DNA of 64,000 bases from Reticulitermes lucifugus (taxonomy: Eukaryota > Arthropoda > Insecta > Blattodea > Rhinotermitidae), in contig JAKCWW010000685.1 in the NCBI GenBank assembly GCA_026260175.1, positions 8,348 through 72,347 on the forward strand, given 5' to 3'. Made by a program: the position numbers and the translations under genes. The notes under the pieces are model-generated. The model was not told the origin of the DNA. It saw only the letters and a program-made list of their open reading frames with translations, and did no database searches. Shown piece after piece: positions 32,470 to 42,474 of the stretch (the stretch's first letter is position 1; the number at the start of each line of letters is the position of its first letter).

Positions 32470-33690
32470 CCTAACTTAAAAAGATGACGAATATGGGCAA
32501 TATTTTGCCTTAAAATATTAGGCCTAAGTGACGTTACGTTGTAATTAAATGCCATGATGATTCTAAAGAAACACGTACCCTCGGCGAAGCCAGTTTTCTG
32601 TGGCATTCGAGCCTGCTGTTTCCCAGTGCGAGTGAGCCACACTGTATTGGCAGGCAATATCATGATTTCCTGTGTCTGTTTATGTGTTTGGGTTAACAGT
32701 TCTATCAGATATTGTTGCCACTGCACACTGCTAATGAAGACTGGAATCCAATTTGGCTGGAAATCAGGCGTTTGTCATCATTCCCTGCACCCGGCCACCC
32801 GCACAGTTTGAGCAATTACAGCTTGCAGTAATCTGTATCAGACACTCAGGAGTACCGTCGGCAGTCGGTGTTTTTATTTATGCACACTTCTCTGCACATT
32901 TGTTTTAAGATGTCCCTCTTTCAATTAAGAATTTTTCAAATTTTTTGCCTACATTACGTACGTACATCAAGTAAGATAGATATGCGGACTATCGTATCTA
33001 TGTGTTCATCAGTGTATTTTTTCTTTTTAATAACACTGGAATAACTAACGAATTTTCGTGAAATATGGTACCAACGTCGTGCCATTAGCTACCGCCCCCA
33101 CCTTAATGCTTTATAATTGTCCAGCAATAAGATCAACATTACTGCAGGGTCCGTCTGCAGACCCTCGGGTTCCACTACGTGAGGGATTACTTGGCTGCCT
33201 AGGGGAATGTCCTCTTTCCACGAAGCATTCTGATGGATAGAGTATTGTCACTGTATCGAAAATCACCACAGTTTCATTATGTTTATCCAACAAATACAAT
33301 GAAATCCATACTGGTGATTCCATAAAGCGCGTAGTGACTAATGGGCAGTGATTCTCCCCACGAAGGAAACAAGTTGCGTACTGAATACGTAGTGTGTCTG
33401 CGTACTGATGCCAAGTGAACTATTCACCACCCCTTACTCCTTCACCCCGGAATGAACCAGACTTCCAGAGTTTAAATCCCCAGCATACAAAATGACTCTT
33501 CCCACATTTAACTGTTGCAATACTGAAGGAAGCCGTGGCAGTGTGGGGTAGTTTAGAAACAAAATGTTTGTGGAAGAAGTCTTGTAAGATGTTGTTCCCA
33601 GATTCTTGCAAGTAACCTACCAGAAACACGAGAAAATTAATGATAAAATGTAAAGTTGTCCCTGTGCTTAAAAACCACACAATGAAGGAA
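32470..33690. other. no gene recognised
   Basis: Frames up to 90 codons on both strands, none familiar. 'aactaacgaattttcgtgaa' at 33043 may be another scrap of the dispersed repeat at 37195 and 46430. Confidence 0.4.
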
Positions 33691-33705
33691 TTGAGATTAC
33701 GAGTA

Positions 33706-33975
33706 AAAAAAGGTAAAGCAATCCCATTACAGGCCAGGACAGGCCTTAGGGTTCCAGGAGTTTGAGGCTCCCAGATTTCTAGACAATCGGCACATGAAGG
33801 TGGTAAGGTTTTCAGCTCTACGCACCGGCCGCCTTTACACCCAGGAAATATTCCTGGTACTCATTTCTATTAGAGGCTGAGTCGACTCCAGGGCCAATAA
33901 CATAATCGGGAATCGAGCCCGCGACCTTCCGGCTTGTAGCGCAGTGCCTCAACCAACTGCTCCACCGCGTGCCCC
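33706..33975 (-). mobile_element. complete SINE-C with exact 14-bp target duplication
   Basis: Second copy of the family at 13062-13365. Head on the right ('ggggcacgcggtggagcag'), end on the left with an A-run seen at 33706-33710. It is bracketed by identical tgagattacgagta at 33692-33705 and 33976-33989. Compared with the first copy it lacks about 30 bp just after the B box. The exact duplication argues for a young insertion. Confidence 0.94.
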
Positions 33976-33991
33976 TGAGATTACGAGTACT

Positions 33992-34790
33992 TGCTTTATT
34001 TACACGCGCATACACTTACGTACTTCCCGTTGCCCCAAGTGACTTCGGAGAGCAGCACTCGCCACTGGCTCAGTGTTTGAGTTAGCACCAAGTTTCATCT
34101 ACACGGACAAAATAATTTCCTGAAAGTATTACGCGGTACAATTTCCATAAAATTAATAACAAATGAATGGGTTAAAAGCGTCGGAGTGTTACCACTTCTC
34201 AAGAAACGATGAAAAAACCAAATAGGAAAAAATGAGGAATACTGCTTATTGTTCATATGCGCCATTAACACTGACAAGAGCGTATTTCAAATAAACGTAA
34301 CATTATATTTTTCTGTTGACCTTTCTCGTAGTTTTAGCTAAATTTTGTAATAATTAATACAGTGTATACATTTTATATTTCTACACGTTGTGGTCGTTCT
34401 GCAAATAATGCATAAAGCTGTAAATACCTACAAAAGAACTGCAAGACAATTACGTAAAGCAAGTCGCTTGTATATTCCTCTGACTCTGTAAGGCTGTTAA
34501 GTACAGTGTAAATTTGCAACATACAGAGCTGCGTCAGCATAAACACAATACGCCCATCTCTGCAGCCTTGAACGGGCGTTGGTTCTGCATGACATCTAAC
34601 AGCAGGCCCAACGTGCCATGGGTGGCTATGGAATAAGCAGGCATAAAGGTAACTTATGGCTAAATTATGTCCATACATCAAGGCCATCGACCAAAGGCTC
34701 ACATATTAGCATTGCAGGAACATAATACTTAAATTCGCGTGTCATAAAAACAGGCTGAAAAACTCTTAATCAGGATTTTAAGAGCTTCTT
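33992..34790. other. no gene recognised
   Basis: Includes a 109-codon frame (34373-34702, minus) with no recognisable domain. Confidence 0.4.
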
Positions 34791-34794
34791 AGTT

Positions 34795-35522
34795 CGGAAC
34801 TGTATAATCTTGTGAAAGACCTTCGTTGAATACTCGTATTTAGCAGTTAGCGGTTGATGAATGAATTTCCTGATTTTATTGAAACCGTCACAGTGAATGC
34901 TATTGAACAAGGACGCGTGGAGTGCCACTTCAGTTCAGTCTATATTTTCAAACCATGTTTCTCTTAAACACACTTCAGTGCCATCCTGTCATCTGCACCT
35001 GTGTCTCCCGAGTGTTCTCTTTCCTTCAAAATTTCAGTGTACAATTTGTTTGCATTTTTCATCCCTGTGTGTGGTACATGCGTCGAGCGCCTCTCCGTTG
35101 TGTATTTTATCGCCCTGAAGGTATTTGGTGAACAGTGCAATTTGTTAAGCTTGTCTTTGTACAGTCTTCTCAGTCCTCCCTTTAATTCAAGTCCCTTCTA
35201 CTCAAACACCGTAAATCAGCTTTCTTTCGTCAGTATGAGAGTCCAAATATTTCACCCGCACACACTTGTTAAATTACAGTTTTGTGCTATACTGTCAATT
35301 TTACGTTCTTACATAACAGAGGAGAACATTTCGAAACGAACTATAGGAAACACTCCCCAAATATAGTCTGCTCTTAACTCCTTCTTCAATTAAATTTTGA
35401 TTTATTACCAGCGTTTCCAAATATTTTAACTTCGTCTAAAATAATTTATTAGTTAACTTTTTATTATGATTTTGAAAAATAGTCTGCCATCGCCTTTAAA
35501 CGTTATTTCAGAACGTGACATG
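34795..35522 (-). mobile_element. LINE-A, 3' portion of a 5'-inverted copy
   Basis: Minus strand from 35522: an MSR-like start, KLKYLETLVINQNLIEEGVK (family FKYLGTTVTNQNLIQEEIK), a KLHCSPNTFRAIK block (family ELHNLYCSPNIIRVIK), decayed GHVARM and PEGKR areas, and a tail near 34800-34860. It runs continuously from the RT thumb region to the 3' end. The piece that should precede it is the neighbouring 35523-35722, in reverse orientation. The two together look like one insertion. Confidence 0.75.
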
Positions 35523-35722
35523 AGGAAGGTTCAAGCACACCAGGGGACTGCAATTGAACGAGACACATCAGCTCCTGCTCTATGCTGATGATGTGAATTT
35601 ATTGAACGAAAGCACGAGTAGTATTAAGAAAAATTCAGAAGCGTCATTCGTCGCTAGTGACGAGGGTGATCTAGAAATAAATAATGATAAATCCTGTGAA
35701 ATACAGCACAACTAAAATACTT
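35523..35722 (+). mobile_element. LINE-A, RT palm (YADD) piece, inverted part
   Basis: Translates HTRGLQLNETHQLLLYADDV, continuing NLL, with the catalytic YADD at 35581-35592. It continues through LEINNDKSCEIQ (family LEVNPEKTKYM) and stops at exactly the point where the minus-strand neighbour resumes (family MSRDQN). YADD holds the two metal-binding aspartates of the reverse transcriptase. This is the only copy in the window that retains the catalytic core. A stop follows QHN. Confidence 0.85.
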
Positions 35723-35800
35723 GCGAACACCCAGTCCGTACAGTAAAGCCCTGTTTATTTTAGTATTCATTCTAATATTTCTTATAATATTCATTTTAAT

Positions 35801-36087
35801 AGGAGATGGGATAGCTTAGTGGGTATATTTCTAGGCTACGGGCAGGAAAATTGAGGTGTTTGGATTCTTGGCAGGGGAAAATGATTTGTTCTTTCTCTCA
35901 GATTGTCTAGACTGTCTCTGGGACCGACCCAGCTTCCTACTGAAAGGATACCGCGGTATTTTTCTCTGACGGTAACACGGCGGGGAAGTGAATCTGACAA
36001 CTCACCTCCATCTAATGCCGAGGTTATGAACGACTGGCCCTAGATTTTGACTCCCTCTACGTATTCGTGGCCTGCACAGGGGTTTTG
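35801..36087 (+). mobile_element. SINE-B copy with 9-bp duplication
   Basis: 'gatgggatagcttagtgggt' head, decayed B box, 'cagattgtctagactgtctc', 'ggtaacacggcggggaagtg' and 'cacctccatctaatgccgag'. Direct repeat cattttaat at 35792-35800 and 36088-36096. Diverged internally. Confidence 0.8.
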
Positions 36088-36099
36088 CATTTTAATCTT

Positions 36100-37190
36100 A
36101 TGATTTATAAATGTCATCACTGTAAAGTAACTTCTTTGTGATTATGAAATAAATTCAGAATATTTTATTTACAAAAGATAATACAAAGCACGATTTATGA
36201 TTTATTAAAAATTTATCATAACATATGAAATTTGTTTTACATTGTTTTTCTTCTGTTTGTGTATAATAAATTTTCCCACCCTATTATAATTCCTCACACG
36301 TTCATACTATCCAACTTCTGCAGTATAGAGCTCAAGTTCTAAAACGAAAGCTTTGAAATTAGATTTTTATGTACTTTGGTAAGTAATACGCCTAGTGTTT
36401 TTATGAGAGCCAGTTTCAGTCCATAGCCTTGATACTTTTAAGGAAATTTATTCCATTTACAGAAAAAGTTAGCCTGTAGTTTGTATATATATCAAGCGTC
36501 TGTGTAACGACTTCCAAAATGGAGAACGATATAGCGGCGGGATGGGAAAGTCGCATATCATACTGTGCGCGGTACATAACAGCAAATGAGATTACAATTC
36601 AATTTTCATTCCCAGATTACTCTCCCCATTTGCTTGTTATCTTTCCTCCAACTCTTTAAACCCGAAGCCATTAGGACGCGATAGTTCAACATACTGCCCG
36701 CAGTTTTTCATCTGTATCTGCTGCTCTGGATTGCTTCGCCGACAGAGAAGGAACACAGATTTGCTGAACTACACACAGATGTGCGTACGGTCCAGACATG
36801 GCCCTGCACACGGAGCGGCAGTTACATGAGCACAGATAGGCTATGTATTTATGCCTACTTATTTGCCTTGGACATCAACTTCCCCACATTTTAATACTAA
36901 TCGCTTTTAAAACATTGTAAGCCTGTATGTTAGAGGAAAAAGATTAAATTTAATCATGGTACGTAATTCTTAGGCTCTGTGTGGAATGTACTTGTGTAAC
37001 AGATTTTGAGCAAAGCGCGACTTTTGGGGTCCTGATCATCGCTTTGCCTGTATATTCTATGGATTATTCCCAGGAAACGTGTTAATAAGACGGATATAAG
37101 TACTAATGGAAAGCAGACGTGTAATTTACAGACTGTTAATATTCGTAAATAAACATGAGGGGATGCAAGAAGCATAAAGCTGTAATAATT
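36100..37190. other. no gene recognised
   Basis: AT-rich in the first 400 bp. Short frames, nothing assignable. Confidence 0.4.
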
Positions 37191-37194
37191 AGCT

Positions 37195-37480
37195 TTGTCA
37201 CGTCTGTCTGTTTGTCCGCATCGAACAACTCTTCTACCACTGACGAATTTTTGTGAAATTTGATATTGGGGATTGTACAGAAATAAGTCACCTTAACTGA
37301 AGGCATACTTACGTGTGCGATATCAGCACAAGAAAATGATTTGGTGATCTAAATGTAACATGGCGCCACGATGATGCAAATTGCATGCCGGGTAATTTTT
37401 TCAGATTTACAAAAAATTCCCTCAAGATGGAGTTATCAAGCTTTTTCGAAACTTTGGTGTCTAAATTCCAAATAATTAAG
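37195..37480 (-). repeat. dispersed repeat with 3' end shared with 46430-46530
   Basis: Minus strand 'gttgttcgatgcggacaaac' followed by 'agacagacgtgacaaag' aligns with plus-strand 'gttgttccatgcggacggac' followed by 'ggacagacggacatgacgaag' at 46480-46520. The upstream text in both is 'tt(t/g)..gtgaaaat(c/t)cgtc'. Family unknown. Similar but weaker strings occur near 10780, 19000 and 33045. Confidence 0.5.
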
Positions 37481-37529
37481 CGTCACATAGTCACCGCCAT
37501 GAGAACTTCAGATCTCATATAAATTGGGT

Positions 37530-37840
37530 GTGCTTGAAAGTATGGAGCACAGGAAAATACTTGGGCCTAAGAGAGAGACAGAGAGAGTGGCAGAAGGTAG
37601 GACGATATTGCGTAATGAGGAGCGTCATAACTTCATTCTGCCACAAAGTGCTTGTTATTATTATTCCGTTAAAAGACTGTATTACCTTTCCTTCTTCCCA
37701 CAAGACTGGGGATACTATTTTGCCGATTGTGTTGTATGGCTGTAGGTCGAGGTCTTGTACTGTGCATGAAGACGTACACTGTGTTTTAAAACAAGTTACA
37801 GTAGGCAGGGAAGGGAAGTTATCAGGTGAAAATTCTCACG
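37530..37840 (+). mobile_element. LINE-A pieces in swapped order
   Basis: First MEHRKILGPKRETERVAEGR (family VLRKIFGPKRDEVTGEWRKL), then, about 120 bp later in another frame, ILPIVLYGCRSRSCTVHED (family ILPVVLYGCETWSLTLREE). In the intact protein the LYGCETW block comes before the FGPK block, so the order here is reversed although both pieces are on the plus strand. Either two fragments lie in tandem or a copy has been rearranged. Confidence 0.65.
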
Positions 37841-37854
37841 TATAAAATTGGTTA

Positions 37855-38995
37855 ATTTATAAAACCATGTTTGTCATCAAGGAAAATGCTGTATTCCCAG
37901 TGCGACAGTTTCCGCTACGCTGGTACTTATTTCTGATTAAATAGGCCTCAAATTTCCGATGTTTAGTCACACACGACTTCATGTGCGTGTTTAATTAACT
38001 CGAGTTCCGGGAATCCTGTAGAGGAACACCTTATGGGACACATGTTGAAAAAATTAATTAAACTCAATTAAACTAAATTGTGTTGTATCGATGCCAGTGG
38101 CGTTTGAAGTCGGTACGTCCGGTGATTATTGTGTGGCCGTTGTATGGAGCGCATGTTATACACAGCACCGTAAACATTCACTATTTTAATGGTCCGTAAC
38201 ACCTGTTAACACTATAGTGTCATCGTGAGGTGCAGTAAGTGTACGGTACAAAGTGGTCTTCTTTGAACCAGCAAAACACACAGAGGCCTGTGCAAGAATA
38301 CGACGTCCAAAGGCAAGAAGTTTGGTGACGAAGGTTCTTAAAGTTTTCCACGCCAACATACACACGTATGAGTTCCGGTGATGAAATAACCGCACTGATG
38401 CAATGTAATCATGAACGCATGGACGTACATGCACAGAACTTCACGAAGCTCCAGTAAGCATGATCACCTTCGAATTTCTCACCGCCTGACAAAGCCAGCT
38501 TTCCCACTTCTCTTCCATGCCGGGAAACATTTTCTGCTTTTCCTTTCTGTACTGGAGTCAAATTCCCCTCCACAGTTTCAATTGACTCGCCTCGAAGGGA
38601 AATTTGCTTCAGAAATATGAAAACGTCGCACAATGTTGTATAAGCGACTACGGTGTAACAGCAGCTGTTTGGACGACACATTGTTACAAGACACAAAGCT
38701 CTCGTTCTGTTTCGAAGAATCAGCTGCTGTGAACGTTCAGTAGATGAAGGTGGAGTGTTGGCTGGCTGTTTGGAGGAAGACGTTCATAATGGAGATTGCC
38801 TTTAACATGCAAGGCAGATTCGGTTAATTTTTGTCTTTTATTTTTCCGTTTGGGCTCTGTCCGGTCTTGTAGCTTATGTAATTCTCCACTGGATATTTTA
38901 AACGTTAGTCCTGAATGCTGGAATTCGCAATACGTCAGCCCTTCGAAATCCAGCATGCATAGCTCTACACACCCGAATGCATGCCTATGTGTGCA
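37855..38995. other. no gene recognised
   Basis: Overlapping frames up to 95 codons on both strands, none recognisable. Confidence 0.4.
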
Positions 38996-39008
38996 TAGTT
39001 ACGTACTG

Positions 39009-39175
39009 TACATACATACATACATACATACATACATACACACTCACATTCGTACATATGTACATACATACATACATACATACATACATACATGCATACA
39101 TACATACATACATGCATACATACATACATACATGCATAAACATATAAACGTACGTACGTATGTATGAACGGGTAT
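39009..39175. repeat. (TACA)n microsatellite
   Basis: About 165 bp of CATA/TACA units interrupted by 'cacactcacattcgtacatatg' and several TGCA variants. The YIHTYIHT frame on the plus strand and CMYVCMYV on the minus strand are products of the repeat. Confidence 0.95.
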
Positions 39176-39317
39176 ATAGCGTTGAAAATTTATTAAATTT
39201 CACGATCTGTTTAGAACATTAGATTTAAGAAAACATATAAATAAAAAAGAATCCTCTTTGCTGCCTTCTAACTCCATGACTAGCACGGTCTGTGGCTCAC
39301 ACATCCTTCTATGCAAT

Positions 39318-39505
39318 GAAAACCGGGGCTTCTTTCCCCGGAAGTAAAGTCGCCAGATCGTGAAGCTAACAAACCACCTCGATCAAATGCCGAGACTAAA
39401 AAAGCGTGGGGCTGTATTGCTGTATGGCTGTATTGCTGTATTGCCACTCTGCTATACGTCTGCATGGCCTGATACGTGAGCACGTGGACAACTAAACTTT
39501 TTACC
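39318..39505 (+). mobile_element. SINE-B 3' half with short internal tandem
   Basis: 'aaaaccggggcttctttccc', 'agatcgtgaagctaac', 'cctcgatcaaatgccgagac' and 'gcctgatacgtgagcacg' match the SINE-B body and end. Between them lies a tandem of 'gctgtattgct/gctgtatg' units (39410-39445) absent from other copies. The head is missing. Confidence 0.65.
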
Positions 39506-39509
39506 ATTG

Positions 39510-40470
39510 TCTTTTACCTTACTGTCAGGGCAGCTGCTACGCCACTGATCACAATTCTCACAGCTATAAAACCCGTCCGTATTGGATATTAGATGTGATT
39601 TGACTAATTAATCATTTCACCGCTGGAAAAATGAATACTGTCCAATACCATCTCTTTCCTAGTTGTGCAAAATAATTCATAATTTACCAATATATCCGCT
39701 TTATCACCACGAGCAGCCGTTATTCAAGCATAGATACATAAACACATTTATAGTTTTGCACTGGTGTACACTTTTCATACGTTCGTCCTAACAGTAATGT
39801 ACAAAATACTCTCATTATATCTACTTTCGAGTGTATTCGTTTGTTTTTGATTTTCAGTGGACAGCGCTCCGTTGTGTGGAGGCACTTCTTTATAACCTGA
39901 AATTTAACTAGCGCTCTACGCAAATGGGGAAAAATATAAAATAAACAGGGTAAGTCAGTCCAATGTTGAACTTATCTGGTATTAAATGTTTGACCAGTAG
40001 AGAGACATTTCATAGAAATGCATCTAATTCCAGAACCATAGTCGTTTTCTAGAACCGAATGATCACTCAAATACTCAAAAATATCCTGCTTTTTGTGGAG
40101 CAGGAAGTTTTAGTACCGTTTTTCAAGACCCTTCCATTGTACATTTCGTCCGATCCTGCTTAATCTGGTCCATACCTTTACCTCCTATTTTACTGACAAC
40201 GCTTCTAATATTATCCTTCCATCTACGCTAACAAATTGGCCATGTAAAATACAGGCGGGTACCGCATCGCTGAATGACATCCGTATAATTTACACTTAAC
40301 CAGTAATCATTAAAAATAATAATATATATTAATTAGCTACCAAGAAACCACCACCTTAGGCTACATTTACTTTGTCAACTGCGACAAGCTGTCAGCTTCT
40401 GTCCCGTGATTATGACTTACGGCGCCAATGCTCACATCGCTCCCTCTGCCGCCGACACCACGTCTTCTCT
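39510..40470. other. no gene recognised
   Basis: 'gctgctacgccactgatcac' at 39532 could be one end of a hAT-like element similar to 20104-20343, but I found no partner end. 40385-40400 has a weak LINE-A tail resemblance. Confidence 0.4.
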
Positions 40471-40487
40471 TATGCCACAGCTGTTAT

Positions 40488-40733
40488 TTGTTTTCATGGC
40501 ACGACAGCCCCTAGTGGGCCTAGGTCTCTTCATCGTTGAGGTTTCGCAGTCACACTCAGACACACCAGACTCGGTAGGACTTCTCTGGACGAGTGATCGG
40601 CCCGTCGCAGAGACCTCTACCTGACAACACACAACACTCACAAGAGGCAGACATTCATGCCCCCGGCGGGATTGGAACCCGCAGTTCTAATATGCGAGCA
40701 GCCGCAGACCCACGCCTTAGACCGCGCGGCCAC
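40488..40733 (-). mobile_element. complete SINE-A with exact 13-bp target duplication
   Basis: Best copy of SINE-A. Minus strand from 40733: 'gtggccgcgcggtctaaggc', B box TGCGGGTTCCAATCCCGC, 'gggcatgaatgtctgcctct', 'gtagaggtctctgcgacggg', 'agagaagtcctaccgagtct' and 'cctaggcccactaggggctg', with an AACAA tail. Identical ccacagctgttat at 40475-40487 and 40734-40746. A young insertion; the polymerase III boxes look intact. Confidence 0.95.
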
Positions 40734-40742
40734 CCACAGCTG

Positions 40743-40768
40743 TTATAATAATAAAAATAATAATAATA
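40743..40768. repeat. (AAT)n microsatellite
   Basis: Imperfect ATA/AAT units directly after the SINE-A target duplication. Confidence 0.85.
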
Positions 40769-41109
40769 CCGTAATATCTTGAAGAATATACGACGTCTAC
40801 TATCCAGCAAATATTAGTCTGTATCCTAAGTCTAGCAAATTATCAAATAATTATTCCATTCTTTTGTGTATAAGTTGCTTTGTTACAAATTCCCATCACA
40901 TTGACATTGCCAGATTCTTAATGTCATACTTGTGCTTGACTGACACGTTTGTGTTATATGGCCGAATATTTTTGATGTGTAATTTAGACTTACAAGTAAA
41001 AAGGCAAACAAAATTTTTATTGGATTATATCAGTGAAGTGGTCCGCTTCCGGTAAGTGTATGTGGGTGGGAAGATTACGGCGAAATTTGTATTAAAAGAT
41101 GCATGGCGT

Positions 41110-41265
41110 GGAATTAATGTAACTGGTTCAGGTTACGATCAAGTGGCTTGATTTTGTGTGCCATGGAAACGACACGTCCGTAAAATACCGGTATGTCCTT
41201 CACAGCTGAGCAACTGTCAGCTTCAAGAAGTAACGTGCTCTATGGAGTCATGTGGGTTTTAAGGT
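41110..41265 (+). mobile_element. LINE-A 3' tail
   Basis: 'taactggttcaggttacga', then 'cagctgagcaactgtcagct' and 'gtgctctatggagtc'. A tail-only copy. Confidence 0.65.
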
Positions 41266-41756
41266 GAATTTCTGCTTTCGCAGAGTAAGTATGGGAACTC
41301 AGTTACATTGCCGGTCTTCTTGTTAATATCGATTGTGGCAATGAGTGTTCCTGCTGTCAATCTACTGTCGGTTCGAGGACATGTCACTGGCAGTGAAATA
41401 GGATGATAATTATTTCACGCTTCATCAACACTGGAAACGCTTCCACTGTCACGATTTTGATTGTAGTGCTGCTTCGAGTAAAATTATCGGACATAAACAG
41501 ATGTATTCAGGTCTGTTCATGTGACTGCATGCACAATCCTTAAGGGCATCTCTCGCCCTAGTGGTGCTTGAACATGCAGTTGTGCATACTGCAGCAGCAG
41601 ATACGCTCAGTGACCGGAAACGGAAATGTAGTGGTCTTGCAAGGACTGCTGCACTCTGCTGCCAGCCACGCAGCCTGAAATATTTGGTCAAGGTTTGCAG
41701 TGAATTTGTGTTTATTGTGAATGTTGCATTAAAATTACTTATTACTGCGTTATATG

Positions 41757-41995
41757 CGGAGCCGTGGTAGCGTGGTCATTATAGAGACTAGGCTACAGGC
41801 TGGACGGTCCGGAGTTTGATTTCTCTCTTTTCCAAAAGTCCAGACTGGCTCTGGGGCCCACCCAGCCCCCTATTGATGCTGACCACTGACTTCCATCTAG
41901 CGCCGAGGTTAGGAATGAGTAGAGCTACACATCTACTCCCTCTACAGGCCTTCGTAGCGTATACGCGGGATAACTCTACCTTTTGCCTTTTTACT
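41757..41995 (+). mobile_element. SINE-B copy
   Basis: 'ggagccgtggtagcgtggtc', 'actaggctacaggctggacg', a B-box scar 'gtccggagtttgatttc' (about 25 bp deleted), 'gtccagactggctctggggc', 'catctagcgccgaggttagg' and 'ctacacatctactccctc', ending 'aactctaccttt'. Close to the 46828 copy. Confidence 0.85.
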
Positions 41996-42147
41996 GTAGT
42001 GTATGTGCATCTAACAGAGTTCTGTAGTACTACTGCTTGCACTCTTTGATTTTAATTTTCCTCAATTAGTATAATATTATTTCCGAATAGGGAACTGAAT
42101 AGACTTCGAGTGAGAAGTGCTTGGCTCGTGTGCGCTCAGCCGTTATA

Positions 42148-42171
42148 ATATTAATAATAATAATAATAATA
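42148..42171. repeat. (AAT)n microsatellite
   Basis: Seven to eight AAT units. Confidence 0.9.
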
Positions 42172-42211
42172 CATTATTGAAAATTATTGCGTTAACTAAT
42201 GAACTGGATGG

Positions 42212-42460
42212 AGCTTAGTCCTTCTTGAGAAGCTAACAGTTCCTCAGCTCGCCAAGAAGGTCTCCGAATTTTATGGAACACGTACGTTTATTACTGCATT
42301 TAAAAGAACCCGCCACCTGTCTCTATCCTGAGCCATATGAATTCAGTCCATGCCCCCGTGCCACTTCCTGAAAATCAATTTTAATATTATCCTCCCATCT
42401 ACTCCTAGGTCTTCCAAGTGTTCTCTTTCCCTCAGGTGCGCCTCACCTCACGTTGGGCTA
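42212..42460 (-). mobile_element. LINE-A from PEGKR through GRPRSRWEDN to the tail
   Basis: Minus strand: APEGKRTLGRPRSRWEDNIK, continuing IDFQEVARGHGLNSYGSG, then in another frame a match to DRDRWR-LVN..N.RVP, and 'ccttcttggcgagctgagga'. One of the best conserved matches to the family GRPRRRWEDNIKMDL motif. 5'-truncated. Confidence 0.85.
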
Positions 42461-42474
42461 GTCATCACGATGTT

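Noticed and set aside
38796-39203. Open frames rich in YIHT or YVCM
   Set aside because: Translations of the (TACA)n microsatellite.
40406-40738. tRNA-like sequence with a good B box
   Set aside because: It is the head of a SINE-A with target duplications and a long non-tRNA body, not a functional tRNA gene. The same applies to the B boxes in SINE-B, C, D and F copies.
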